Source: Carpediemonas membranifera (Eukaryota > Fornicata). Taken from it: DNA of 64,000 bases. Positions 45,661 through 55,940 of the stretch are shown piece after piece; position 1 is the first letter of the stretch, and the number at the start of each line of letters is the position of its first letter. The stretch lies in contig JAHDYR010000012.1 in assembly GCA_019828565.1 (NCBI GenBank), positions 558,001 through 622,000 of the forward strand, in the 5' to 3' direction. The notes beneath the pieces are model-generated. The model saw only the letters and a program-made list of their open reading frames with translations, had not been told where the DNA came from and searched no databases. The position numbers and the translations under genes are program-made.

Positions 45661-45845
45661 TTACCGGCCTCGTCGATGCATTGCGAGACATAGTCAGCGA
45701 TAGATGGATCGACGAGTTCGGAGATATCGGCCTTACCGCCGAGGGAACGGTACGTTTGGAGGTGAAGGTAAAAATCAAGCAACGCCTTCATTGAAGGGTC
45801 GCGGAATAGCGGGGGAACCGCTTTTTCTTTGTTCTTAAATGTCAT
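45643..45845 (-). pseudogene. Element B Gag N-terminus
   Basis: The ATG at 45845 (MTFKNKEKAVPPLF) starts the original Gag-Pol. The frame reaches the LINE-2 target duplication (SEDDD) and is cut by a stop contributed by the LINE tail. In the uninterrupted sequence it reads on in phase at 38045. The upstream 45846-45958 region would hold the 5' leader; no LTR is recognised. Confidence 0.8.
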
Positions 45846-45958
45846 GATGAAAGGGGAATACTAGTATTGTGGTCTGTCAAGACTTAGAAGAACTTTTAGT
45901 AAAAGCAAAGAAGAGAGGGTTTGACCCTGCTGTGGTAAATATGGCAATAATAAATATA

Positions 45959-47341
45959 TCAACTATGTAAACAATGGGTAGGACCCTGACAGTGGTTCAC
46001 GGTGCGTGCCCTGCAGAGAGGGCAGACGTCAAATCCGGGCGTGAATGTGGGGAGGCCCAGGTGATTGCGGAAGATGGGGGCAACAGCGGCATCGGTTACC
46101 GAGCGCCCAAGAGAGGTCGGGTCGACCATCATGAACGACCGAACGACGTTGGGCGAGACGGCGGCACTCACAGAGAGCTTGGTGGCAATAGATTCCTCAA
46201 CGAGGCGAACCAAGTTCTTCTGCGTGTGGTCGGCGTCAAGAGCCTTCACATCGTCCAAGCCACTAGGCCAGTTCGACGGCGTGTTGAGCTGGGGCGGGAG
46301 ACACTTGATGGCACCCGTCACGCTGTCAGGTGAGCGTGTAACACCCAGCCCTGCCAGTTGTCTCGTGGCCGCGAGGAACGCGGGAGCCCACACGACTGAT
46401 GGCATTGCCAGCGCAAGCCCGCGTCTTTCTACCGGCATACTCAGGCGGAGAGCAAAGTCGTCATCGACCTCAGCCTCGCTCGACAGGATTCGGAGGATGG
46501 CCGGGACCGCCTCTTTCTTCTCAAATCCGAGCTCAGCCTCGTAGAGACCGTTGCCGACTCCACCCGTTGCGGGGGGAACGTTACGGAAGAAGTGCTCCCA
46601 CTTTGTGAGCGCACAATACTTCGCAATGATCAACGCAGGGGCAGTTGCCTCCGGCCCCTCCTTGGCCACCATCTCTCCGGCAGCGTTAAGGAGTTGCATC
46701 ACGCGACAATTGACCTTGGCCAACTCACCCATCGCATGAGCAGCGGACCCAACCGGAACGCCCACGAGGTTTAGGCTGCGTCTTCTTGGGACGCCTCCCG
46801 AGGTGTTGCCGTCGGTAACGTCTCTGTGCGCCACAACGCACTTCGACTTGTTGAGCCGCAGGCCGACTTCGAGGAACTTCTCCCTCGCGATCTCGACAAG
46901 GTTGTTAGCCTCTCGGCCGACACCGGGCGTCTGCAAAGGCCGATCAGTCGTGGCGACAAGATCGTCTTGGTACGCTTGGAGGTGCCAACCCGGGAACGCC
47001 TCGCGCAGAACGTCCAGAATGGGCTTGATGCCCAGGCTGAACAGAATAGGGGACAGGGGATCTCCTTGATGTATGCCCTCAGCTGACCTTATCACTCCTC
47101 CTGACGTGGAGAATAGGAGCCCTTGGCGATACATCGTAGACAGGTAGGGCATGAGAGCAGGCATGTAAGCGCGTACCACGTCGAACATGAACGCCCTAGA
47201 TAGGCATCCATAAGCGTTCGATAAGTCGAGGGAGACAACAGTCCCTCCCTCCTCGTAGACCCTGGTCACGCTGTCACTCAGCCTCTCCAGGCCGCACTTC
47301 TCCCCCACCCCATACTGATCCTTGAGGGTCCGGGAGGGAGC
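45959..47341 (-). pseudogene. 5'-truncated reverse transcriptase of another non-LTR element
   Basis: An open frame from 47341 to the stop at 45959 begins in mid-domain (LKDQYGVGEKCGLERL). It contains VVSLDLSNAYGCLSR (first catalytic Asp), GIHQGDPLSPILF and AYQDDLVATT (catalytic Asp pair). The C-terminus has CPLCRARTVNHCQGPTHCLH, a finger of the kind found at the end of LINE ORF2 proteins. It is distinct from the RT at 41286-44729 (QGDPLSP against QGCVLAP; QDD against VDD). The missing N-terminus fits 5' truncation at insertion. No tail or target duplication is clear. Confidence 0.8.
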
Positions 47342-47565
47342 AAACTTTTATGTAATCAACGACGAACTGTCTAGCGAGCGGCGAGGCGCAGCCGAGCTTC
47401 GCGAGCCTGAGCGCAGCGAAGACGTCACTCTAGTGATCAGTATGTCGGGTTTGAGGCACTGCTCGCTCCGAAATCTCCCTTTCGACTCTCCACTCAGTCA
47501 CAACGAACGTAACAGCCAATGACCCTCAGATCACGTTCGAAGTACAGAAACAACATCAATATTAG

Positions 47566-47714
47566 TGGTTGAGGCCATTAGCCTCAGCTTGACGGTGTGC
47601 AGCATCCGCCTGGCGCACGAATGCGTCAAAGACATGAATTTGCTTGCGCATGGGAGTCTATTGTCGATCCGTCGTTGCGAGGGTTCAAATCTTAAACTGC
47701 GAAATGTTTTTTTT
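47566..47714 (+). ncRNA. Candidate structured RNA with Pol III signals
   Basis: A hairpin TGAGGCCATTAGCCTCA (47570-47586) is followed by a two-part stem: TGACG plus GTGTGC pairing with GCGCAC plus CGTCA. TTGCGCATGGG (A-box-like, 47644) and GGTTCAAATCT (B-box-like, 47692) lie at tRNA-like spacing, and eight T follow at 47707-47714. No tRNA cloverleaf forms, so the RNA class is unknown. Confidence 0.3.
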
Positions 47715-47814
47715 ACTTACATACTCATAGCAACACTCACGAAGCACTCAATGACTAACGTGCAACCTGCGTGTGGTCCTGGCGCCAAGTTCAACCGACT
47801 GTAAAAGTTTAATC

Positions 47815-50057
47815 TTAGAAGAGTGGCTCGGCGTACATGCGGTCGATCTCCCCGGCAAACTGGGTGACGAACTCCGCCCTGACGGCCTTGAGGCTAGGGG
47901 TGACGAGCCCCGTGTCGGGGGTCCAGTCGAACGCAGTCACAGCAATGCTCTTCGGCATCTCGAACGGCCTCAGCGCACCCTGGGCCTGTTCTCGCATCCT
48001 GCCGAGCAGCTCTCGCTTGAACGAGTCGGCCTGCATGTCCATGGGTGTCGCCCCGGCCGGAAGAAGACCGTCCGCGATGCAGCGGTCCTTATCAACGGCG
48101 CAGATGACGACCGGGAAGGGCTCCGTGCCGCGGGCGAGCGTGACGTGGGCAGACGTGTACGGCGTCTCGATGGCCGCGTCAATGGCGTCGAGGCTGATGA
48201 ACTCGCCCTGACTCAGTTTCAAGACGTTCTTGAGCCGCCCGATGAGGCGGAAGTTGACGAACCCGTCGACGGTGACGGCCTCGGCGACGTCGCCTGTGTG
48301 GAACCAGCCATCCTCGTCAATAGCCTCGGCCGTGAGCTCGGGCCGCTTGTAGTAGCCCTTGAAGATGGCGTGGCCCCGCATGCAGAGCTCGCCCCTGGGA
48401 TTGGCCCCGCTGGCCTCGTATCTGCCGGGGACGGACACCAGCTTGAGCTCCGTGTTGGGCGTCTGAGCCGCCATGTGGCCCGCGGACGTCTCGTACTTGA
48501 CGGACGAGGCGCCCACGGATTGGGTTTCGGTCAACCCGAAGCCTTGGACGCAGTCATCGAGACAGAGGGCCTCCTTGAGGAATATGAGAACGTTACCGTC
48601 GATAGGGGCAGAGCCGACGAAGATGTTGCGGATTCTACCACCGAGGGCGCCCCTGAACTTCGAATAGACCAGGCGCATGCCCAGAGGCGACGGCTTCACG
48701 GGCTCGCGGCGGAGGTTCTCCTCGAGCACCTGCCTATGGCGCAGGGCGAGGTAGCGGTTGAGGAGGTACTTGGAGACACCGGTGGCCTCCTCGATCTTCT
48801 GAGTCATCGAGTTGTACATCCTCATGAGCACCCGTGGCACACACACAAGCAGGGTCGGGGCGAGGGCCTGTAGATCGGACGTCAACAGCCTGATGTCGCC
48901 GGAGTAGTAGCCGACCGCGTCGCCCCGCCAGAAGGCCATGTGCTCCACAGACCGCTCGAACACGTGGGCCAGGGGTAGGTACGACAGGAGCGTGTCATAG
49001 CGGGGCTTGCCGGGCTTGATCGAGCTGGAGTCGCGGGGTCCGTTGCCCATGATGCTGCTCGCGACAACAATGGCCGTCACGAGGGCGTCGGCGCGGCAGG
49101 GGACACCCTTAGGGCGGTCGGTGGTGCCAGACGAGAACAGGATGGAGAAGGTCTCCTCGGGCTTCCAGCTGTGGTCGGGCTGGGTCGGGGCGGCGTTGCC
49201 CCTAGTGAGAGCGACGTTCCATTCGACGATGGCGGGGCCCTCGGGATAGGGTGCCGTCGAGTCGAGTATCGCCGTGAAGTGGGCCATGTCCGGGGGGATC
49301 GGCGTGTTGTTGACGTCCACGGCGGTCAGGATCGACGGCATCGACGGGGCCGAGGAGAAGACCTCCGAGCGGATCTCCTCCATGGCGAAGACCGCGCTGT
49401 CGTCCTTGTTGCGGAGGTCGATGTTGTGGCGTTCGCAGTACAGTGCTGCCGTGCTGGACAGCAGGCCGTGGTGGTCGACCGGGTCGAACGAGACGACCAG
49501 CTCGAGCGAGGGGATGACGTCCTTGAGTGAGAGCATGAGGGCAGTGTGGCGCTTGTCGACGAAGGCGGCCTTGATCTCGGTCAGGTCGCATATGTACATA
49601 AGGTTATCGATGCCCAGGGCGTCGTAGAGGGGCACGGAGACGAGGCCAGCGGCCTGGCAGGCGAGGTCAGCAAGCATCCACTCGACGCGGTTGCGGCCGT
49701 AGATGACGACGTTGTCGCCGGGCCTTAGCGTCGTAGTGCTGAGGAAGTCGCGCATCTGGTCGACGTAGGTGGCGGTCTGGCGGTACGTGAGCCATTCGAA
49801 TTCACCGTCTGTGTTAGCTGCAGGGAGGGGGACGAACAGTGGTGGATGTCGAGCTTCTTCCGGGCACCAACCATAGGACGATCGGCGTAAAGCTCCACGG
49901 ACTCTCTGTAGGACTTCAGGGGGTTGTAGTTAGCCCAATCGTAGGACTTCATGCGGTCAGTTACGACGTACTCGTTCGATTCGCCGGTAAGACCGCGAGG
50001 GTGTACAGGCAGGATGTATTCTGTGGGTTTCTCAGCGTTAGAAATGTTTTCAGACAT
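47815..50057 (-). CDS. Long-chain acyl-CoA synthetase (frame break near 49840)
   Basis: Activates fatty acids to acyl-CoA through an acyl-AMP intermediate. From the ATG at 50057 (MSENISNAEKPTEYIL) ~70 residues of the N-terminal region read in one frame. Near 49835-49845 the sense moves by one base into the long frame (EFEWLTYRQT), which runs to the stop. Motifs: SILFSSGTTDRPKGV (ATP/AMP binding), SYLPLAHVFER, QGFGLTET, WFHTGDVAE and GRLKNVLKLSQGEFIS (linker/CoA part). About 747 residues in all, slightly long for the family. The break is either a one-base error or a small intron; a GTGCCC...CCCTGCAG interval of 50 nt would also restore phase. There is no signal peptide; family members act at ER, peroxisome or other membranes. 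Confidence 0.85.
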
Positions 50058-50251
50058 GCTGCTTTTCTCACTTGCTTTTTCGGCTGCGTCAATCCTCCTG
50101 GTAAGTGGAATCGAGCAAAAGTCGCCTGGCCGAAAATCTGGATATGAATGCATCTCGGCCCTGTACCATGCCATGCCCAGGCCAACCCGCAGCCATCCAA
50201 TAGTAGTTTACTGAGAGAGAGTGTGATTCGTCATAAAGTAGTCTAGTTCTA

Positions 50252-52726
50252 TCATCCCCAGAAGAAGTCCCAGAACTCCTCGGGCTCGTCGTCCTGGTCA
50301 ACGATCGCGACCGGTCGCCGCTCCGTCTGGTCGAATGCGGCGGCGATGTCGACGGGGTCCCACTCGCCATCGTACTCCTCCCCGACCCAGACGAAGAGGG
50401 TGCTGCCGATCAGAGGGTCGAGGATGAAGACGCTCGTCTCGGTCAAGTCATCCGAGTCATACAGCTCGAGCTCCTCGAAGTCAACCGACGCCTCCGAAAG
50501 GACTGTCACCTCGAACAGCCGAGCCAACGCCTTGCCCGTGGCGTCGACCTCGGGGGCGGCGTGGGGCTCGCTGCCGCAGCCCTTGACCTGCCCCACTGTG
50601 GGTTGGGTGAACAGTTCGAAGGCGGCATCGAACTCTGTGACGGCCTGGGGGAGGTTCAGCAGCACCCGGTCGGCCGCACCGGGTGTCGGGCGGGGCGGGA
50701 GGGCGACCTTCTGCTCGTCGTACTTGCGGGTCCTGCTGTAGGCGTCGAGGAACGCCATGTCAGCGGCGGACCCCATGAGCTTGAGAGTGTTGCCGTCCCC
50801 ACGAGTGACTGGTGCGTCAGGAGGCAAGCCCAGGGCTGCGAACAGCAGGGGGGCGGTGAGTCTGCCCGACGCGATGAAGTCCGCCTCCTGGACGATGGCG
50901 ACGGCCCCATCCATGAGACCGTACTCCGTGTACAGCCTGACCACGGTGGTCGCCCGGGAGACGTGGGCGGCCTTGTGCTCATCGGGGACCAGCGCGCCGA
51001 CGTACACGTAGATCATGGAGGGCATGGCCACCACGGACACGAAGCGGGAGTCGAGCATCCGTGCTGATGGCCGCTCTCCTGGCCGCTGCGTCGTCACGAG
51101 CGTCGTGTTGGTTGGATCGACGAGCTGCAGCATGAACAGCGTCGGCGTCGAGCACAATCCGTTTTGTAGCCTCTGGCGCCAGTGCAGTAGCTGGCACATG
51201 AAGCCGGCGTTAGGGGAGGCAACTGGTCGCAGTGCCTTCACGCGGCGGTAGACGTCGTCGTAGCTGCCCCTCGTCTGCCACATGAGGTACGCGATGACGA
51301 CGGAGGAGCTGCGGGAGACGCCGAGCTGGCAGTGCACGAGGACCTTGCCTCCCTGCCGCCGGGCGTGCTCGATGAAGTGGATACAGTCAATCAGGAGACC
51401 CTCCAGCCGCTGCGTGGGGCCGTCGTAGAGGCTGTACGTGCGGTACTCGAAGTTGCCCGGGAACATGTTGGGGCAGACAGACCCGGCCATGTTGAGGATG
51501 TGGGTGATGCCGTTGGCTTCAAGCGTCGCCCTGTTGGATGCCACCGTGTACGACGCCAGGAACAGGAAGCTCGTGATCTGCGAGCACATCGGGTCGCAGG
51601 CGCTGACCTTAGCCTTCCTGTCGAGCTCGGGAGGCCTGACGTCCCCGATGAGGTGCTCCATCTGAAGGGCCACCCGGTTCGTCGGTAGCGCGACCACCGG
51701 CGACTCCCGGTCGACAGCATGAGGACCCCGGGCGGTCTGGGGCCCGCTTGGCGACATCGATCGTGGTGTGACGTTAAACTGCACTGACTGTAGCGAGTCT
51801 TTGATGGACGGGGGAACGAAGGCAGTCAGCTCAAGGGGCGAGGACGCCCTGCTGCAGCTGTGTGGTCCGGAGGGGCCCGCGGTGAAGTCAGACGCCGACT
51901 CCGAGAAGATCATGTACGAGTCGTCCGAATCGGAGAACCCGTCTGGACTCGAGACCATGCTGTGACGGACGCGCCTCCTGATCTGTCTGGACATGCACTC
52001 GGTCGGGGTTGGCTCGCACGGGAGGTCCAGGAAGCGTCGGAACCGGCCCTCGTGGAGGCGGGTGATCACGGGATGCGCCTCGAGCGCGGCCTCGGTCGCA
52101 GGCTCGTTGAAATTGAGTAGGTCGTCCTCGAACAGCGATGTGGCAGCGGCGGCCGAGGGGGAGTCCAGCAGCGAGGGCAGGGCCTGGCCGTCGTCGTCGT
52201 GGAGGATGCTCTGCAGCTGCACGGCCTTGGCAAGTGCCATCCCGGATGCAAAGGGCGACGCGCTGACCCCCCTGGCGACATGGATCTCGTATGTTATCCA
52301 CCGTCCGCCCCCGCCCTCGCTGTCGAGCGTCCTGATGTCCCGGGCGCCGTAGTAGGGCGCCGTGAGGGGGTCGGCGCTGATAGAGTCGGCGAAGGACCGC
52401 ACTAGCGCGGACAACTTCCTAGTTTCTCTGTTGCGTGCGCTGTCGAGGCACATGCGCTTCATGTCAGGCGATGTTGTTGCGGAAAGATCGGAGCAACCGA
52501 GCACCTCGCAGCCGGTGATGAAGACATGGAGGATCACGTAGACGCATCGTGCCTCAAAAGCCTCAAAATTCGAGAAATCAACCAGATTAGAGTCTACAGC
52601 CAGCTCATTGGCTATGGTCCCGTCAGAGAAGCGCCAAACTTTCACGTTTGACCTAAATACAGAATCTACCGCTTGTTTTTGGCTACTGTTCTCTAGTTTT
52701 CGTTCTAGAGACAAGTAATTTCCCAT
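50252..52726 (-). CDS. Dual-specificity phosphatase with gelsolin-like repeats
   Basis: The ATG at 52726 (MGNYLSLERK) gives 824 residues. Order: an N-terminal gelsolin-like repeat (VKVWRFSDG .. ARCVYVILHVF, ~25-70), a linker, a Ser/Pro-rich region, a dual-specificity phosphatase domain (~375-530) with VHCQLGVSRSSS (catalytic Cys466, Arg472), then gelsolin-like segments, the last clear (ETSVFILDPLIGSTLFVWVG, ending EPEEFWDFFWG). DSP plus gelsolin-like domains recalls plant MKP1-type MAP kinase phosphatases, which have the DSP near the N-terminus. Here gelsolin-like repeats lie on both sides. The likely role is dephosphorylating a kinase, perhaps linked to actin. The MGNxxS start could be N-myristoylated. 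Confidence 0.8.
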   Translation of the reverse strand: MGNYLSLERKLENSSQKQAVDSVFRSNVKVWRFSDGTIANELAVDSNLVDFSNFEAFEARCVYVILHVFITGCEVLGCSDLSATTSPDMKRMCLDSARNRETRKLSALVRSFADSISADPLTAPYYGARDIRTLDSEGGGGRWITYEIHVARGVSASPFASGMALAKAVQLQSILHDDDGQALPSLLDSPSAAAATSLFEDDLLNFNEPATEAALEAHPVITRLHEGRFRRFLDLPCEPTPTECMSRQIRRRVRHSMVSSPDGFSDSDDSYMIFSESASDFTAGPSGPHSCSRASSPLELTAFVPPSIKDSLQSVQFNVTPRSMSPSGPQTARGPHAVDRESPVVALPTNRVALQMEHLIGDVRPPELDRKAKVSACDPMCSQITSFLFLASYTVASNRATLEANGITHILNMAGSVCPNMFPGNFEYRTYSLYDGPTQRLEGLLIDCIHFIEHARRQGGKVLVHCQLGVSRSSSVVIAYLMWQTRGSYDDVYRRVKALRPVASPNAGFMCQLLHWRQRLQNGLCSTPTLFMLQLVDPTNTTLVTTQRPGERPSARMLDSRFVSVVAMPSMIYVYVGALVPDEHKAAHVSRATTVVRLYTEYGLMDGAVAIVQEADFIASGRLTAPLLFAALGLPPDAPVTRGDGNTLKLMGSAADMAFLDAYSRTRKYDEQKVALPPRPTPGAADRVLLNLPQAVTEFDAAFELFTQPTVGQVKGCGSEPHAAPEVDATGKALARLFEVTVLSEASVDFEELELYDSDDLTETSVFILDPLIGSTLFVWVGEEYDGEWDPVDIAAAFDQTERRPVAIVDQDDEPEEFWDFFWG

Positions 52727-53321
52727 CAAACCGGGTAGATCACAGGCTTTTCGCTCTTGAAAATCGCAGGTTTGCCGAGGCGGTCGATGTGGGTCCGATT
52801 CACGTCAGCTGCGCATCTTTCTCCCAGCACCCTGCTCAGCGGTCGTCATGCCCCCACGCTAGCTCTGCAGTCGCGACATGTGCCGTAGGCTGTATCAGAC
52901 GGGCACCCTCAACAGGGCCGGGCGGACTGTGGTTCTGTTCAGACAGTTGGCCATCGCGTGTCAGTGGGGTTCTACTATAATTTTCATTATTTTGATTCTA
53001 ACGATCTCTGCCGCGGCTGAGGATCCGACAGCTGACGAGGGCCCTTTGACTCAATCGGCCGTTTAATAAAATGCGGGGCAATCGGAGTGCCATCATGGGA
53101 CAAGGCGACACAGCGCCCTTCAGCCCCCATCCAGGTCTGCTGACCCGACCGAACAACCGGTTAAACCCCACGGCCCGGCACACGGCAGAAGAAAGAGCAG
53201 ACAGCCGCGCAGTCTCTGAACACACTGGGCATGCCCATGGTGTCCCTGGCCGTGACGTGGAATGACGGGATCACAATGTGACAGCTGATCTTCATCGAAT
53301 CGAGTCCAATCAGCTGACTTG
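52727..53321. other. Divergent promoter region, no gene seen
   Basis: About 600 bp between the phosphatase gene (minus) and pyruvate kinase (plus). A TATAATTTTCATTATTTT stretch at ~52976 is the only AT-rich patch in a GC-rich gap. Confidence 0.4.
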
Positions 53322-54980
53322 ATGTACTCTCTAAGCCAAGCAAGCCCTGCTCCGCGTGCACGTACGCTCGCTATGCCTAGAAATAGCTCAAAATGCCTTT
53401 CTCGCGATTGCCTGGCCGAACTCGTCGTTGCACCACCGAATGTTGCCCGGAGGTCGCGTTTGAGCAAAATTCTCGCCACTCTCGGCCCTCAGACGACCGA
53501 ACAGCAAATCATAGACTTCTTTGACGCCGGTGCCGATCTGTTCAGGATTAATATGTCGCACATGAAGGAACGCGACCACCGAGTTACCGATATGGTGAAC
53601 GCCATCCGCAAGGTGTCGTCTGACCTCGGCGTCCATATCGGCGTCCTCGTCGACCTCCAGGGCCCCAAGATCCGTTGCGGGTCCTTCGCCAACGGCCCCT
53701 ACGTCCTCGAGCGGGGGCAGAGTTTCACCTTCGACATGGAGCTCGACACCCCCGGAGACCGGACCCGCGTGGGCCTGCCCCACCCTGAGATCTTCAAGGC
53801 CATCGAGGTCGGCCACAACATCCTTGTGAACGACGGCGCCATCGCCATGCGGGTCGATGCAGTGGACCGCGAAAACCTCGTCATCGAGACGACGGTCACC
53901 CAGGAGGGCGAGATCAACAACCGCAAGGGCGTCAACGTCCCCGACACCCTCCTGCCGATGTCCGCGATGACAACGAAGGACCGCCGCGACCTTGCCTTCG
54001 CCCTCGAGCACTCGCCCGACTGGATCGCCCTGTCGTTCGTCCAGACGGCTAGCGACGTCCAGGAGTGCCAGGCTATGGTCCAGGGTAGGGCCCGCGTCAT
54101 GGCAAAGATCGAGAAGCCCCAGGCGCTCGAGAACCTCGTCGAGATCGTCGAGGCGGCCAACGGCATCATGGTAGCCCGCGGTGACCTTGGCGTCGAGCTC
54201 AGTCTGTCCCAGGTGCCGGCCGCCCAGAAGCGGTGCATCAAGCTCGGCCAGGTCCACGGAAAGCCAGTCGTCGTCGCCACACAGATGCTCGAGTCCATGA
54301 TCAGCCGGCCCGTCCCCACCAGGGCCGAGGTCAACGACGTCGCCTGTGCAGTTTATGACGGTGCCGACTGCCTCATGCTGTCCGCCGAGACGGCCATCGG
54401 CAAGTTCCCCCGCAAGGCTGTCCGCACGATGTCCGACTGCATCTGGGAGGTGCAGAAGGACCCCCTCTACCTCAAGTCCGTCCACGCCATCGCGCCAGGC
54501 AGGGAGCACCTCTCCACCCCCGACGCCATTGCCGCCGCCTCGCGGCTAACCGTGAAGGCCCTCGCCGCCTCCGTCATCGTCGTCTACACCCGCTCCGGCG
54601 GCGCGGCTCTCCGTATCTCCCGCGAGCGGCCATCCGCCCTCATTGTGGCGATGACACCCGTCCTGGAGACCGCACGTGCCCTCTCGGCAGTCTGGGGCGT
54701 CCGTGCGGTCCACCTTAAGGAGGACGCCAAGACTTTCAAGGACATGACCCGCATGGCGAACGCGGTGGTTACAGGCCTCGAGGTCGCCTTCCCTGGGGAC
54801 TCCGTCGTCTGCGTCTCCGGCTGGCCGTTCGGGCAGCAGGCCATCAACCTGATGCACGTCCTCAGCGTGACTGAGCCCGAGATGGTCGACGGCCACGTCG
54901 GCTACCGCAACCCCGAGCTCTCCCACAGCAACGAGGACCTTGTCCACGCCCTCAGCGCCACCGAGCTCAACGAGGGCTGA
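53322..54980 (+). CDS. PYK: Pyruvate kinase
   Basis: Converts phosphoenolpyruvate and ADP to pyruvate and ATP, the last step of glycolysis. The first ATG, 53322, gives 552 residues; another ATG at 53373 (MPRNSSKCL) is possible, since conserved sequence starts only at RLSKILATLGPQT (~residue 47). Visible motifs: LFRINMSHM, VDLQGPKIRCG, VMAKIEKPQALENLVEI (catalytic Lys), MVARGDLGVEL, VATQMLESMI, VNDVACAVYDGADCLMLSAE and the C-terminal domain (VYTRSGGAAL). The N-terminal ~45-residue extension is Arg/Ser/Ala-rich. A targeting role cannot be excluded, but no clear organelle signal is seen. The stop is only 45 bp from the stop of the convergent RING gene. Confidence 0.95.
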   Translation: MYSLSQASPAPRARTLAMPRNSSKCLSRDCLAELVVAPPNVARRSRLSKILATLGPQTTEQQIIDFFDAGADLFRINMSHMKERDHRVTDMVNAIRKVSSDLGVHIGVLVDLQGPKIRCGSFANGPYVLERGQSFTFDMELDTPGDRTRVGLPHPEIFKAIEVGHNILVNDGAIAMRVDAVDRENLVIETTVTQEGEINNRKGVNVPDTLLPMSAMTTKDRRDLAFALEHSPDWIALSFVQTASDVQECQAMVQGRARVMAKIEKPQALENLVEIVEAANGIMVARGDLGVELSLSQVPAAQKRCIKLGQVHGKPVVVATQMLESMISRPVPTRAEVNDVACAVYDGADCLMLSAETAIGKFPRKAVRTMSDCIWEVQKDPLYLKSVHAIAPGREHLSTPDAIAAASRLTVKALAASVIVVYTRSGGAALRISRERPSALIVAMTPVLETARALSAVWGVRAVHLKEDAKTFKDMTRMANAVVTGLEVAFPGDSVVCVSGWPFGQQAINLMHVLSVTEPEMVDGHVGYRNPELSHSNEDLVHALSATELNEG

Positions 54981-55025
54981 GCCTTCACTAAACTTCCGGC
55001 GGTGCATTTTATGTACATGAGACTC

Positions 55026-55940
55026 TCAGTTGTTCCGGCTCATCAGGCTGCGGATCGAGGCCGCGATGCCAAGATGCGAGGCGCTCTTCGGCCTTTCGTT
55101 CCCCTCGTTCGAGTAGTAATTCTGCGGACGGTTGTAGCGCTCGAGGAGGTCCTGGAAGAAAGTCTCGGGGTGCTTGATCGGCTCGGTGTGTCCGTTATAC
55201 TCCAACTTCATCCCGTCGCGGCCCTCGAAGTAGAGGCGCGTGCAGTTCGTCTTCTCGATGCTGTGCATGATGTTGAACTCGTGGGCACCCCCGTCGGCCT
55301 CGACATACTCGATGCGGGCAATCACTGCCACGCTATTCGAGCACAGCCTAAGGACCACAGCGAAGGGCTGGGTGTCGAGCGAGACTACGGCGCTGCTGAA
55401 GGCGGGATGGAAGTAGTACCGGACCCGAGTGATGGTGAGGGCCGCGCCTTTCGGCGGGATGATGTTGAGGGCGACGTTGGACCACCCTGTCTGCCGGAGC
55501 CCCCGCGACCTCGACGACGGGCTGGGCGTGGTCGACATGGCGCTGTTCCGGATGGCCCAGGTGCGGCCGACAGTCTTCGGCGACACCTGGCCGTTGCAGT
55601 TGGGGCAGCGGTTATAGCCCATGTGCATCCAGTGGCTGAGGCACTGCGGGTGGAAGGTGTGTCCGCACGGCAGCGTCTCGATGCCCTCGGCGGTGGAGAT
55701 GCAGCACTGGCACACAGTGCAGAAGGGCGCGGACGAGGGCGAAAGAGGGCTCTCGCCGCCGTCACAGCGATGCAGCTGCTCGGTTATTTTGTCCTTCGTC
55801 ATGTTCTCGGGGCTCAGAAGGGAATCAGTGACGTCGTCGTCAACGGGATTCATGTTTGTTGGTGGATTGCTCATCGGAATCGTGATTTGTGGAATGTAGT
55901 CTGTTATAAGCTGTCGTGCTCGCAGGAATAAGTTCGCCAT
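55026..55940 (-). CDS. RING-H2 protein with YEATS-like C-terminal domain
   Basis: 304 residues from the ATG at 55940. A RING-H2 finger occupies residues 74-115: Cys74-x2-Cys77, Cys92-x-His94, His97-x2-Cys100, Cys112-x2-Cys115, the C3H2C3 pattern of E3 ubiquitin ligases. Residues ~155-240 (VRYYFHPAFSSAVVSLDTQ, PFAVV, IARIEYVEADGG) resemble the beta-sandwich of YEATS domains, mostly the pYEATS type, though the WGEF-like core is not conserved. If correct this couples ubiquitin transfer to a YEATS-type binding module; the ligand is unknown. The N-terminal ~70 residues look disordered. Convergent with pyruvate kinase and divergent from the PPP phosphatase gene. Confidence 0.7.
   Translation of the reverse strand: MANLFLRARQLITDYIPQITIPMSNPPTNMNPVDDDVTDSLLSPENMTKDKITEQLHRCDGGESPLSPSSAPFCTVCQCCISTAEGIETLPCGHTFHPQCLSHWMHMGYNRCPNCNGQVSPKTVGRTWAIRNSAMSTTPSPSSRSRGLRQTGWSNVALNIIPPKGAALTITRVRYYFHPAFSSAVVSLDTQPFAVVLRLCSNSVAVIARIEYVEADGGAHEFNIMHSIEKTNCTRLYFEGRDGMKLEYNGHTEPIKHPETFFQDLLERYNRPQNYYSNEGNERPKSASHLGIAASIRSLMSRNN

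Noticed and set aside
47565-47720. Functional tRNA gene
   Set aside because: Box-like sequences and a T run exist, but acceptor, anticodon and T stems do not pair as a cloverleaf; kept only as an RNA candidate.
54546-55007. Antisense frames over pyruvate kinase and other GC-rich genes
   Set aside because: Long antisense frames are expected in GC-rich coding DNA and these lack family motifs.
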